A DNA stretch of 64,000 bases from CAZCVI01 sp964502145 (GCA_964502145.1 CAZCVI010000005.1:1-64000), one strand, 5' to 3'; positions 42,165-51,464 are shown, counted from the first letter of the stretch. A program made the numbers and translations. Notes: a model not told the origin generated them from the sequence alone.

Positions 42165-43511
42165 ATGGAGACATTTTTTGGTAAATATCGGGTAATCCGG
42201 GAAATCGGCAGAGGCGCCATGGGTAATGTTTATCTCGCCTTTGATACCGTGCTGGAAAGAGAGGTGGCTGTAAAAACTATTTCTTCCACCATCCGGGAGG
42301 AGCATTTAAAAGAGCGGTTTATCCGCGAAGCCCGTGCTGCTGGGAAGTTGTGCCACCGCAATATTGTTACCATCTATGATTTTGGTGTCGAAGAGGACCG
42401 CCTTTATATTGTAATGGAATATCTGGAAGGCAAGGATCTCTATCAGTTGATCGCCGAACGAACCCAGTTAGATATTATCGAGAGATTGGAAATTATACGG
42501 CAGATTTGTCTCGGTTTGGATTTTGCCCATCAGAACGGTGTGTTTCACCGCGATATCAAACCCGCCAATATCCGTATCTTGAAAGACGGCAGTGTTAAGA
42601 TTGTGGATTTCGGATTGGCCATGATGCAATCTTCCAGTTTGACCCAGTCCGGTGCCTTTCTGGGAACTCCCAGTTATGTCGCTCCCGAACGTCTTCAGGG
42701 TGAAAGCGGCGACAGCATGTCCGACCAATTTTCCGTCGGTATTATCCTCTATGAATTTCTGACCCATCAGCGGGCTTTCGAGGGCGATTCTATTTCTACT
42801 ATTATTTATAATGTACTGCATTCCGAACCCCGTAGCTTGGACCCTAAATTTATAGTCCGCTTCCCTCATTTGCAAACCGTTATTCAAAAAGCGATAGCCA
42901 AAAAACCCACGCAACGTTACCCCTCTTTGAAAGAGATGGCCGAGGATTTGCAACGGTTAATTGACCGGATGAAACTCCAAAAATTTTTTAGGACCGAATC
43001 TCTGGCTCTGACCGACCAGCGCATGGATAATACTGTTATTATAGAAGACACCCAGGTGGAAGAACCAAGTACCACCTTTCTTAAAAGAAAAAAAAATGTA
43101 TCATCTGCCATCATCGTGATATCTATCATCTGTATTCTTGTATTGATTCGGTTGTTGTGGCTGTTTCTTTCCCCTTCCGCTCCCACTGAACCCGATCCCG
43201 TATCTGCGTCTACTGCCAACCTTATTCTTGATGTTAAACCTTATGCCGTGGTGCAAAAACTGGTCCGAACTGGAAGCGGCGAATCTATCCCCCTGGATGT
43301 TGGGGTTGAGACTACTACTACGCCGCTACGACTCCGCTTGGTTCCCGGGCAATACCGCATTTATTATTCCCACCCCCGTTGGCAGGGGAAAATACGCGAA
43401 AAGGAAGTGATTGTTACTGCTGGCCAAACCCTCCGCGTGATCGATCAAATTGATGAAGGTTTTATGGAAGAGGCAGTCAAGCATTTTACCCAGCCCTTAC
43501 CCATCAAATAA
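42165..43511 (+). CDS. Membrane Ser/Thr protein kinase (PknB type)
   Basis: This 448-residue kinase has all catalytic motifs: the glycine loop GRGAMGNVY (15-23), VAVKTI with lysine 37, the catalytic loop HRDIKPANIRI near 127, DFGLA near 149, and GTPSYVAPERL near 170. A transmembrane helix lies near 303-324 (AIIVISIICILVLIRLLWLF). The outer domain of about 120 residues resembles a PEGA-like beta module (LILDVKPYAVVQKL...PGQYRIYYSHP). It signals across the inner membrane by phosphorylating unknown targets. It leads an operon with an outer-membrane protein gene 21 nt later and a TPR gene. Confidence 0.93.
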   Translation: METFFGKYRVIREIGRGAMGNVYLAFDTVLEREVAVKTISSTIREEHLKERFIREARAAGKLCHRNIVTIYDFGVEEDRLYIVMEYLEGKDLYQLIAERTQLDIIERLEIIRQICLGLDFAHQNGVFHRDIKPANIRILKDGSVKIVDFGLAMMQSSSLTQSGAFLGTPSYVAPERLQGESGDSMSDQFSVGIILYEFLTHQRAFEGDSISTIIYNVLHSEPRSLDPKFIVRFPHLQTVIQKAIAKKPTQRYPSLKEMAEDLQRLIDRMKLQKFFRTESLALTDQRMDNTVIIEDTQVEEPSTTFLKRKKNVSSAIIVISIICILVLIRLLWLFLSPSAPTEPDPVSASTANLILDVKPYAVVQKLVRTGSGESIPLDVGVETTTTPLRLRLVPGQYRIYYSHPRWQGKIREKEVIVTAGQTLRVIDQIDEGFMEEAVKHFTQPLPIK

Positions 43512-43532
43512 AAAGACTTAGGAGTACCATAG

Positions 43533-44954
43533 ATGATTAAACAGATAAAGATAATGTGTTTACTGCTACTGATAGCCACCATTTTTTTGTCCGGGCAGGA
43601 GCAAGGGGTCAATGATCGAGGATTATTTGAGACCAATTTCAGCGGTGTGATTGGTTCCGGTGCGCGGGCACTGGGTATGGGTGGTGCTTTTATTGCTATT
43701 GCCGATGATGCCACTGCTGCTACCTGGAACCCCGGTGGTCTGGGACAATTGGAAACCCCGGAATTCTCTTTGGGAATGCGCTTCCAGGAATATCGCAAAG
43801 TATCTCCAGCCAGTGGTGGCGATTTGAACTTTACCGGGGCCATGGATATGAACACGCAATTCACTGATATTGACTTTATCGCTTTTACTTATCCCATACG
43901 TTTCGGTAATTTTAAAATTGTGCCCCAGGTCATTTACCAACGCGGGATCAGCTTTAATTTTAATAATAATATGAACCCGGTGGGGTATTATGGTAATTAC
44001 TGGGACGCTGCTAATCACGGCTGGATGCACGAGTACGGCACTTTAACCGAAACACAGAAGGTTAAAGGGGGGCTGGATTTTTATTCTTTTAGTATCGGTT
44101 CCTCTCTTTTTAAACGTCTTAATGTTGGCGTATCCGTTAATTTCTGGACCAAGGGATACTATGCCAATCATACCGGGGAAATATCTGGTGTCCAATTTCC
44201 TTTTGAGCAGCCATCGGCTGAAGTGCATTTAAACTCGATTGAGAAAGAAAAATTGGACATGGACGTTCGCGGTGTGAATTTTACTCTGGGTGTATTGGTG
44301 GATGTGTCAGAACAATTAAAAATAGGGGCCGTTTATAAAAATGCGTTTAATGCCACTATAAAATATTCTTTAAAACGAGAAACCAATTTATTTATAGATG
44401 GTGCCAATATTTGGAGTGAGCTGGTTAAAAAGGACGGTGATGCTTCTTTGACATGGCCTGAAACCGTCGGTTTTGGTATCTCATTTCGTCCCAGCGATCC
44501 TTTAACCTTATCTGCGGATTTCACCCGTACCAGTTGGAATAATTCCGTTATTGCCGGGTTTCCTTATTATGTTTCAGGAACAACAGCCAATGCAGGGCAG
44601 TGGAAGGCCGAGGATGTTTTTTTTCCCACACTGATTCCCAAGCAGATAAACACTTTTAAGCAGTTGGAAACTAGGCAACTTCGTCTGGGTATGGAATATG
44701 TATTAATTGGCAGTAAAACCTTGATTCCCCTGCGTCTTGGTTTATTTACCGATTCCCAATATTATCCAGATACTTCAGGAAGGCCAATCACTTTCTTCGG
44801 TTTAACCGGTGGTCTGGGAATGAAATGGAAAGGGTTGAGTACTGATCTGGCCGTAATTTATGAGATCGGTAGTTTCTTGAAAGCCACTGCGGATTACTCG
44901 GAAACCCGTATCTCTGAATTGCGGGTCTATTTATCCACCAGTTATAGTTTCTAA
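43533..44954 (+). CDS. PorV/OmpP1-like outer-membrane beta-barrel protein
   Basis: This 473-residue protein has a signal peptide (about 1-22). The first mature segment has GSGARALGMGGAFIAIADDATAATWNPGGLG (in part), the hallmark of the PorV/UPF0164/FadL-like group of outer-membrane proteins. The remainder alternates amphipathic strands and ends in an aromatic residue (YLSTSYSF), as barrels do. It may be a secretion-associated or transport barrel. It lies between a kinase and a TPR protein in one operon, so it may be part of an envelope complex; that is inferred. Confidence 0.85.
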   Translation: MIKQIKIMCLLLLIATIFLSGQEQGVNDRGLFETNFSGVIGSGARALGMGGAFIAIADDATAATWNPGGLGQLETPEFSLGMRFQEYRKVSPASGGDLNFTGAMDMNTQFTDIDFIAFTYPIRFGNFKIVPQVIYQRGISFNFNNNMNPVGYYGNYWDAANHGWMHEYGTLTETQKVKGGLDFYSFSIGSSLFKRLNVGVSVNFWTKGYYANHTGEISGVQFPFEQPSAEVHLNSIEKEKLDMDVRGVNFTLGVLVDVSEQLKIGAVYKNAFNATIKYSLKRETNLFIDGANIWSELVKKDGDASLTWPETVGFGISFRPSDPLTLSADFTRTSWNNSVIAGFPYYVSGTTANAGQWKAEDVFFPTLIPKQINTFKQLETRQLRLGMEYVLIGSKTLIPLRLGLFTDSQYYPDTSGRPITFFGLTGGLGMKWKGLSTDLAVIYEIGSFLKATADYSETRISELRVYLSTSYSF

Positions 44955-44956
44955 TC

Positions 44957-45979
44957 ATGAATCATAACGTGGGCAAAATGAGAACAAAATTCCCAATCAA
45001 AACTATGCTGTTATTGGTGGTGTTGGTTTTTTCCCTGGGTCTTTTTGCGGATACTTGGTACAACAATTATGAAAAGGCTCTTAAGGCCATTGAGAAGAAT
45101 AATTGGTCCGCTGCTATCCAGTATCTACATGCCGCTTTGCAAGAGAAAGATACCCCCAAATTGAATGCCAAAACCGTGGGCCTCCGGTTCGTGGATTATT
45201 TGCCTTATTATTACTTGGGTCTCGCTTATTATCGTAGCGGACAGTTTAGCGATGCTGCGGTTGCCTTTGAACAATCCTTGAATTACAATGTTGTCCAGAA
45301 AAAAAGCGAATTATTCAATCAATTGGAGCAAATGTTTGGCGAATGTCGGGCCAAATTAGACGTGCGCCAGAAGGAATCCAAGGAATCTAAAGCGATTGAT
45401 GCTGTTCAGTCCCCAGTGATCCTCAAACCGTTATCGCCGCCCCAGGAAAACACTTCAACCACAGTGCGCACCCCATCGCCCGAGTCCAAACCACCCCTGA
45501 TTCCCGAAGTTTCCGGTGTTAATGCCGTGGATTCATTGTTAATGGATGGGGCGAAACTTTACAAGGTAGGGGAGTTGGTGGCAGCCAGGGAAAAATTCTC
45601 TGCTGTGCTCCAGTTGGAGGCCCATCATCCTGATGCGCTCAAGTGGCTCAAAACAATTGCCATTGCCATGGGCGTTAAGGATTTGAATCAGGGCATTCGT
45701 TGTTATTTTGCCAGTGATCGCAGTGCGTGTGAACGAAATTTAAGGCAGGTGATCGACGTATTCATAAAAGAAGCCGATCCCAAAAGTCTCGTAGTGGCTT
45801 ACCAGTTCCTGGCTGTCGTGCTTATTGAGAAGCATTTACTGGAAGATGACCCCGGCGAAAAATGGCTCCAAGAAGCCAGGTTATATATCGAAAAAATCAA
45901 GGCCATTCAACCGAATTTCCACTTGGAAGACACTTATTTCTCCCCCAAGGTAGTGAAGATTTTTTCAGGGAAGCAATAA
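44957..45979 (+). CDS. Exported TPR protein
   Basis: This 340-residue protein has a signal peptide or anchor (hydrophobic 17-31). Two TPR units follow directly (NYEKALKAIEKNNWSAAIQYLHAAL, in part, and YYLGLAYYRSGQFSDAAVAFEQSL, in part). A proline/serine-rich linker covers about 150-190, and a second TPR (YKVGELVAAREKFSAVLQLEAHHPDALKWL, in part) follows. It starts 2 nt after the barrel gene stop. An internal ATG (MRTKF) nine residues... in fact eight codons in, could be the true start. It is probably a periplasmic scaffold in the kinase-barrel-TPR set. Confidence 0.8.
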   Translation: MNHNVGKMRTKFPIKTMLLLVVLVFSLGLFADTWYNNYEKALKAIEKNNWSAAIQYLHAALQEKDTPKLNAKTVGLRFVDYLPYYYLGLAYYRSGQFSDAAVAFEQSLNYNVVQKKSELFNQLEQMFGECRAKLDVRQKESKESKAIDAVQSPVILKPLSPPQENTSTTVRTPSPESKPPLIPEVSGVNAVDSLLMDGAKLYKVGELVAAREKFSAVLQLEAHHPDALKWLKTIAIAMGVKDLNQGIRCYFASDRSACERNLRQVIDVFIKEADPKSLVVAYQFLAVVLIEKHLLEDDPGEKWLQEARLYIEKIKAIQPNFHLEDTYFSPKVVKIFSGKQ

Positions 45980-46001
45980 TATTGGAACTCGTTTTATTTA
46001 C

Positions 46002-46030
46002 TTGACATCGCGGTACGGATTTTATAAAAT
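46002..46030 (+). promoter_or_regulatory. Promoter of the AAA/SIR2-like operon
   Basis: TTGACA (46002-46007) and TAAAAT (46025-46030) are 17 nt apart. The ATG at 46037 comes 6 nt after the -10 box, so the message is predicted to be leaderless. An ATG at 46049 with GGAAGA upstream is the alternative start. Confidence 0.7.
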
Positions 46031-46036
46031 ATAGTC

Positions 46037-47449
46037 ATGGAAGAAAATATGAAAGAGCAAAACGTGGTGTTAACCGCTATCCAGAAAGGATATAATTTAG
46101 CGGAAGATTATTTTGAATTGAAGGTTGAAAGGGCCCTTACTACCAAAAATATAATCACGGTCTTGGGATTGGAGCAGTTAACCGGTAGCAGACTATACGA
46201 TTTTTATGTGGAAACCGATTTGGTGCGGGATGCAGATACAATTTCCTCGTTGGAGCAATTACTGAAAGATCCCCTTACTCCCTATACCAAGAGGATTTTT
46301 TCCGGTTTTTCTGGGTCTGGCAAAACCACTGAATTAACCAAGCTTTATTTTCAAATGCAGAAGGATTTTAATGTGATGATTTTTTCAGCTTGGCACAGGC
46401 TTCGAATGCATGATATCACCATCGAATCTATGCTCTTTGAAATAATCGAAGATACCCTCAATTATTTATATACAAATGATCTGGTGGATGAGACCGATGA
46501 ATTATTAAAAGATATTATTGAGAATATTACCCAATGGTGTTTTGAGACCCGCATCATTCAAGAAAGGGAAAACGTACAGTACGAGTCGCGTGGGGCTGGT
46601 ATTGATTTTTTAAAAGGGATCTTTTTCTATGCCAAAACCGAGAGAAGGCTTTCTGGCCTTGAAAAAATTGAATCCTACCGGATTACCGAACGAAAACTCA
46701 ATGATCTAATTTTTGAATGTAACAAAATCTTCGACTACCTCAAGGAGAAAACAGGAAAGCGGACCCTGATTATCATCGATGATCTTGAAAAGACGCCCTT
46801 TCCCGCAGCACGGGATTTTTACATGAAGAATTCTGCCTTTATCCAGGATTTAAGGTGTAAAATGGTTTTGACTATACCCGTGGAATTGGTCTTTCATGCC
46901 GATTTTTCCATAATTCAAAATGTTTTTGGCGAATCTGAAGTCTTGCCCATGATCAAGATAAAGGATAAAAATGGCAGGGTATGTAAACCCGGTATTGAAT
47001 GCTTAACCACTATTCTCGAACGTAGAATGGACCTCTCTCTTTTTGAGAATGCCTGTTATAACGAAGCCATCAAGTATTCCGGTGGTTCTATCCGGGACTT
47101 GTTTAGTATCGTTCAACGGGCCGCTCTCATCGAAAAATCCGAACGAATCACTGAAGTCTCCATGAAAAAATCCATCAATACTCATAAAGACAAAGTCGCC
47201 TCGAGAATAGTGGAGCGAAATGATGAAATCAAAATCAAATTTGAAGAGTACCTGGAGGTATTGTTCGATATTTCTGACGGCAATAAAATCGCACCCCAAA
47301 AGAACTTGGCACTGTTGGATTTGTTACGCACTCGGTCCGTCATGAAATATAATGGCGAGGGTTTTTATGATACCCATCCATTGCTGGATAGTTTTATAAA
47401 AGCCTATAAAGAGAAGATGCGGAAAAATGACAGTAAGAAATCAGGCTGA
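46037..47449 (+). CDS. AAA/STAND-like P-loop ATPase, partner of the SIR2-like gene
   Basis: This 470-residue ATPase has Walker A FSGFSGSGKTTELTKLY near residue 87, Walker B TLIIIDDLEKTPF near 243, and SGGSIRDLFSIVQRAA near 348, which resembles the sensor-2 helix of Cdc6/ORC-type AAA proteins. The C-terminal part looks like a winged helix. The N-terminal 80 residues have no clear match. It overlaps the next gene by 23 nt, so the two are translationally coupled. ATPase plus SIR2-like pairs are a known defence architecture (for example SIR2-HerA), but this ATPase is not HerA. Role inferred. Confidence 0.75.
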   Translation: MEENMKEQNVVLTAIQKGYNLAEDYFELKVERALTTKNIITVLGLEQLTGSRLYDFYVETDLVRDADTISSLEQLLKDPLTPYTKRIFSGFSGSGKTTELTKLYFQMQKDFNVMIFSAWHRLRMHDITIESMLFEIIEDTLNYLYTNDLVDETDELLKDIIENITQWCFETRIIQERENVQYESRGAGIDFLKGIFFYAKTERRLSGLEKIESYRITERKLNDLIFECNKIFDYLKEKTGKRTLIIIDDLEKTPFPAARDFYMKNSAFIQDLRCKMVLTIPVELVFHADFSIIQNVFGESEVLPMIKIKDKNGRVCKPGIECLTTILERRMDLSLFENACYNEAIKYSGGSIRDLFSIVQRAALIEKSERITEVSMKKSINTHKDKVASRIVERNDEIKIKFEEYLEVLFDISDGNKIAPQKNLALLDLLRTRSVMKYNGEGFYDTHPLLDSFIKAYKEKMRKNDSKKSG

Positions 47450-49418
47450 CGATATAATCACAAGCCTGTTCGATTTTCCTCAGAACAAAACCAATTTCCA
47501 GTTATTTTATAAGTTTCTAAACCAACCCACCAAAGGTCTTTCACTGTGTCAGGTATTGCCTGATGAACGAGAAAAGATATTTGAATTTTTCAACAAAGAC
47601 GTATTGAATGACCGTATCCAGCGGATTGATATGGTAAAGCCTCTCCTTGGACCGATGGAATTGCAAATAACCATTCTTGACCTGTACAAGCAACCGTATT
47701 TTGGGAAAAAAATATTTTTCATATACAACTTTGAAAGCTGTATTTATCTTTCCAAGACCACCCCGGAATTTTTTTTCCGGGGCATGAATATGGTCCGTGA
47801 TTTTTTTATGCAGTTTAACGCCATCTTTATTTTTTTTGTCTCTGAAGCGTATGTAAAAAAGATGATTCAGAATGCTTTTGATTTTTACGACTGGATGAAG
47901 TTCACCTTCATTTTTGAACCGGAAAGGCAGGATTTACCTATTCATCCTCTTAAGGCCATTAAACGGGAAGAGACAAAATACTCGAATCCAGAAAAAAAAA
48001 TTGCTTACCTCAAAAAATCCATTGGAAAAGCCTCTGGTGAAATGGAAAAATCTTGCCTCTTGTTTGATCTGGGCGTGCTTCAATATCAAATTAACGACTA
48101 TGATGGGGCGTTGGTAAGTCTTCTTGAATCTCTTCAGATTGAGGAAAAATTTGGTGATTTGATCAAGATAGCAATCCGGCATCAGCAACTCAGTCAAATT
48201 TATCACGACAAAGGTGAACTGCAAAAAGCTTTGGAATGTGCCCACAAGGCAGTGGATATCTTTGAAAAGAATGGTGTCCCCAAAGATTTAGCTCTCTCAT
48301 ATATGAGTATCGGTCGGATTTATCAAGATAAACGCGATTGGGATAAGGCATTGGAATCTTATTTTAAGGTCTTGGAGATTTTTAACCAGGAAAATGATCG
48401 GGAAAATTTATCAGTGGTTTATGCCAATATGGGCCGAATTTATCGTTCAAAGGGAGATGCTGAACGAGCGGATAACTCTTTTAAATATGCCAGCGCCGCA
48501 GAAAAGGATGATTTTAATTGGGATGAATTGCTCAGTCAAATCCATCATAAAAATGTGATCCCGGTTATCGGCCAAGGGCTTTACCGGGTGGAGATCGAAT
48601 CTGAAGGCAAAACAGATGTCTTATTATATGATTACTTAGCCGATCAATTGGCTGATGTTTGCGGTATGTCTATTGACCCCCATGAGAATCATCGATTTGC
48701 CAAGGCTTGTCGTGAATTTTTAATACGGGATATTGATGATCCCTTTGATGAGTTGTCTAAATTTATAATGCAGAGGATTAAGGGTATCTGTTTGGTCCCC
48801 CACGGTTCATTATGGAAGATGGCCAGGATTAAGTCTTTTGATTTCTTGATGACTACTGCGCAAGATAACTTCTTAGTCGATACCATAAATTCTGTCAGAA
48901 GTATTCCTACAAAAATTCTTTCATATTCATTAAATAACAGGCGTAGTAGCATGCTCTCGGACGAATTAGCAGATTCTTTTGACCGTTCGCAACTGACCGT
49001 GCTCTTCCATATTTTTGGAAACGTGAGCAATGATTTTGGCAATGCGTATACGGAAAGGTATATCTTGGAAAGTGTTCTGAATTTCGGATTTGATTATATG
49101 CGATATTCCAATATTCGATTGTTGGATATGCTGCGAAGGAAAAGTTTTCTTTTTATTGGATGTGGTTATGATGATTGGTTCTATCGCTTATTTATTCGTT
49201 CGATATCTCAAAGGCCATTTGTTTATTATAGAAATGACTCACCCTTATTTGTAGCCGATGATTTTGGCACAGCGGACAATCATACTTTCCGGCAATTACC
49301 AAAGTTTTTGAGCGATCATGGAATAGAAGTTTTTCTTACTGGAGATAGTCGCAATTTTGTGAACTTATTATTCGAAAAATACGAAAATCTCTACCCGGAA
49401 GATATTATTCATCCTTAA
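47427..49418 (+). CDS. TPR protein with C-terminal SIR2-like domain
   Basis: This 663-residue protein has three parts. Residues 1-190 resemble a degenerate P-loop module found before TPR arrays (FIYNFESC, RDFFMQFNAIFIFFVSEAYVK, in part, DFYDWMKFTFIFE), but no Walker A is present. Residues 195-365 are four to five TPRs. Residues 370-663 are SIR2-like: NVIPVIGQGLYRV near 374, FLMTTAQDN near 472, FHIFGN near 526 and FIGCGYDDWFYR near 574. In active SIR2 effectors the 472 motif is TTNYD, so the NAD-cleaving Asn appears replaced by Ala here, while the His is kept. It may be a NAD-binding sensor or an altered NADase. Confidence 0.78.
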   Translation: MTVRNQADDIITSLFDFPQNKTNFQLFYKFLNQPTKGLSLCQVLPDEREKIFEFFNKDVLNDRIQRIDMVKPLLGPMELQITILDLYKQPYFGKKIFFIYNFESCIYLSKTTPEFFFRGMNMVRDFFMQFNAIFIFFVSEAYVKKMIQNAFDFYDWMKFTFIFEPERQDLPIHPLKAIKREETKYSNPEKKIAYLKKSIGKASGEMEKSCLLFDLGVLQYQINDYDGALVSLLESLQIEEKFGDLIKIAIRHQQLSQIYHDKGELQKALECAHKAVDIFEKNGVPKDLALSYMSIGRIYQDKRDWDKALESYFKVLEIFNQENDRENLSVVYANMGRIYRSKGDAERADNSFKYASAAEKDDFNWDELLSQIHHKNVIPVIGQGLYRVEIESEGKTDVLLYDYLADQLADVCGMSIDPHENHRFAKACREFLIRDIDDPFDELSKFIMQRIKGICLVPHGSLWKMARIKSFDFLMTTAQDNFLVDTINSVRSIPTKILSYSLNNRRSSMLSDELADSFDRSQLTVLFHIFGNVSNDFGNAYTERYILESVLNFGFDYMRYSNIRLLDMLRRKSFLFIGCGYDDWFYRLFIRSISQRPFVYYRNDSPLFVADDFGTADNHTFRQLPKFLSDHGIEVFLTGDSRNFVNLLFEKYENLYPEDIIHP

Positions 49419-49480
49419 AGTCATTGCTCTTATCTGTATTATGTGGGTGGGATGATCTGCGGTCCGAGGAAAAAAAAGAC

Positions 49481-49509
49481 TTGAGAAATAGCGGGTTCTG
49501 TGGTATAGT
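49481..49509 (+). promoter_or_regulatory. coaX promoter
   Basis: TTGAGA (49481-49486) and TATAGT (49504-49509) have a 17-nt spacer. AAAGGAG precedes the ATG at 49558. Confidence 0.65.
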
Positions 49510-49557
49510 GTCTTCTGCTTTTTGGAATATAAAAATCTCAGCATAAAGGAGTTCAGC

Positions 49558-50313
49558 ATGTTATTAACCATAGATGTAGGAAATACAGCCACTGGGATCG
49601 CTATTTTTGACGGTGATCAAATCGTATCCAAGAATAAACTATTAACACCTGACGAGGTGTCCATTACCTATTTGAAAAGTCTTTTAAAGAAAGAATTTCG
49701 CGCCAAAATCACTGATATTATTGTATCCTCTGTCGTTCCTTTCGTGGATGAGAGTCTGCGACGGTTTATTCGCGAATACTTTGCCAAGGAACCTTTATTT
49801 ATTGATCATACTGTGAAGAGCGGGTTGATCTTTAAGATTGATAATCCGGCGGAACTCGGAGCAGACCGCATCGCTGATTCTGCCGGTGCCCTTTATTTGT
49901 TTAAGCCGCCGTTCATTATCATTGATTCCGGTACAGCCACTACCTTTGATATTATAAGCCGTGATATGGAATATCTTGGTGGTTCCATTTTTCCTGGTAT
50001 TGAACTTTCCATCAACAGTCTCGCGCAAAATACCGCCAAACTGGGCCGCATTCATTTCAGTACGCCCACCTCCATTTTGGGCACCAACACAGAAAGCCAT
50101 ATCCGCGCCGGTATTTATTACAGTTATATTGGCGGACTGGCGTATATGATCAAAGAGTATAAAAAGATCGTGGGTCAGGATGCCAAAGTGTTGGCTACCG
50201 GGGGCTTGATCAAACATTTCGAAGGAAAAGTTGAAGGTATTGAGGTCTATGAACCTGATCTGACCTATTATGGCTTGAAGAAAATTTTCGATCTTAATCA
50301 AGTAAAAAAGTAA
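49558..50313 (+). CDS. coaX: Type III pantothenate kinase
   Basis: This 251-residue enzyme makes 4'-phosphopantothenate, the first step of CoA synthesis. ASKHA-fold motifs are the phosphate-1 loop DVGNTATGIAIFDG near residue 5, the pantothenate-binding GADRIADSAGAL near 98, and phosphate-2 IIDSGTATTFDII near 120, then GGSIFPGIELSINSLAQ. The ATG at 49558 was chosen because of the ribosome site; the upstream frame adds 12 unrelated residues. It is followed at 33 nt by an unknown gene that may share the transcript. Confidence 0.95.
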   Translation: MLLTIDVGNTATGIAIFDGDQIVSKNKLLTPDEVSITYLKSLLKKEFRAKITDIIVSSVVPFVDESLRRFIREYFAKEPLFIDHTVKSGLIFKIDNPAELGADRIADSAGALYLFKPPFIIIDSGTATTFDIISRDMEYLGGSIFPGIELSINSLAQNTAKLGRIHFSTPTSILGTNTESHIRAGIYYSYIGGLAYMIKEYKKIVGQDAKVLATGGLIKHFEGKVEGIEVYEPDLTYYGLKKIFDLNQVKK

Positions 50314-50345
50314 AACCCTTGCCCAATTCAAACTGAAAAACCACT

Positions 50346-50957
50346 ATGAGTCATCCCAGCACCGACGATAAGGATTTTATCATACGGATTATCCAGTATC
50401 TTGAAACGGCCCACGATATTACCTTTTTTATTACTCCCAAAGATTTCGATTGCCTGTACAATTGGTGGGAGAAACGGATTCCTCTTAAAATAATCTTCCA
50501 AGCGATTTCTGCCGTTGTCGAGCGGTGGCAGGTGAAGCGTAAAATGATTACCTGTTTTTCCAGTTTCAAATATGAGGTTAAAAAGAGTTTCGAGGCTTTT
50601 ATGCAATTGTATGTTGGGGGAGATATGGGTGCAGGGGATAAAAATGTGGTCACTGAACCTCATGATCCCTTCCGTGAGTTGCAATTATTTGCCGATTCTT
50701 TCCCATCGTCCTTGATAGTTCTCAAGGAAGATTTTGAGGCGCTTTTTCTCTCTTTGAAAAATACCCGTACTGCTGAACCTGAACTATTTTACCGGAAATT
50801 GACCGATTTGTTTGTAGGGGATGCCGAGTTGGATTTAAAAACCACGATTTTTCTCAAGCATTTGGTTCCTGAATTGCGGAAACCTGAAATTGAACAACGG
50901 TACCGTTTGAATTTTTTACTTAATAAGTTCCATATCCCGGATTTCCAAGTTTTCTAA
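50346..50957 (+). CDS. Hypothetical protein, 203 residues
   Basis: I cannot assign a family. The N-terminal half (DKDFIIRIIQYLETAHDITFFITPKDFDCLYNWWEKRIPLKIIFQAI, in part) has the look of a compact helical domain in which a site (F-I-T-P-x-D-x-x-x-L-x-x-W) precedes I-P-L-x-x-I, a pattern I recall in acidobacterial hypothetical proteins. The rest is helical with no membrane segment. It lies between coaX and mpl on the same strand, without a strong ribosome site (the preceding bases are CACT). Confidence 0.55.
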   Translation: MSHPSTDDKDFIIRIIQYLETAHDITFFITPKDFDCLYNWWEKRIPLKIIFQAISAVVERWQVKRKMITCFSSFKYEVKKSFEAFMQLYVGGDMGAGDKNVVTEPHDPFRELQLFADSFPSSLIVLKEDFEALFLSLKNTRTAEPELFYRKLTDLFVGDAELDLKTTIFLKHLVPELRKPEIEQRYRLNFLLNKFHIPDFQVF

Positions 50958-51109
50958 TGCCTTGAACTGCTGGTTATAAGATGCAGATTTGGTTAAATTA
51001 TTTTACATTTATTTTAAATTATCTATAGATAAAAGGGCGAGCAGCTATGCGTGAATCGTTGGGGTGAAAACTCCCCTCCTTTTTGTGGAAAACGGATACC
51101 CTGAATAGG

Positions 51110-51373
51110 TTATCTTTGGAAACGGAGTGGAAATCTTTCTGGTTGTTCCAATGCCTCGATTTCAATATCGCAATCCAGAGTTTGCCAATAAAGTTGCCGG
51201 GGTGATAACAGTTTCATATTGAAGATTTCGTCCACCGTTGCTTTTTTAAATTCAGGGTAGTTTGAAAAAGGAACGAAGTACTCTTTATCGTTGATCAATA
51301 TCCAAAAACCAAGATTTGATATATTGGTTACACTACCGCTTAAAGTAGATTTTCCATTTTTCAATGAATTCAT
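51110..51373 (-). CDS. DUF2442-domain protein
   Basis: This 87-residue protein matches DUF2442: ISNLGFWILINDKEYFVPFSNYPEFKKATVDEIFNMKL (in part), then DIEIEALEQPERFPL at the end. DUF2442 genes usually follow a DUF4160 gene, and the pair is often annotated as toxin-antitoxin-like. The ATG at 51373 is chosen over the one 11 codons upstream because it matches the family start and has GGAGAAA before it. The upstream DUF4160 gene survives only as a fragment that overlaps this start. Confidence 0.78.
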   Translation of the reverse strand: MNSLKNGKSTLSGSVTNISNLGFWILINDKEYFVPFSNYPEFKKATVDEIFNMKLLSPRQLYWQTLDCDIEIEALEQPERFPLRFQR

Positions 51374-51464
51374 CTTGTTTCTCCTCAACAATCTGTTTGA
51401 CTTCATTTAATTCTTTTGCAGAAAAATCAAAGTACTCACATCGTAAAACGGATAGAAAAAAAAG
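51333..51464 (-). pseudogene. C-terminal remnant of a DUF4160 gene
   Basis: In another frame the minus strand encodes CEYFDFSAKELNEVKQIVEE and KQDEFIEKWKIYFKR, stopping at 51333. This is the usual C-terminal pattern of DUF4160 proteins (F-S-x-x-x-L...E...W). It has an in-frame stop at 51465-51467 and lacks the conserved N-terminal half. It overlaps the DUF2442 start by 41 nt, as intact pairs often do. Probably a broken partner gene. Confidence 0.55.

Noticed and set aside
47427..48000. Functional P-loop ATPase domain at the N-terminus of the SIR2-like protein
   Set aside because: The hydrophobic strand pattern is there, but no G-x-x-x-x-G-K-[ST] motif can be found.
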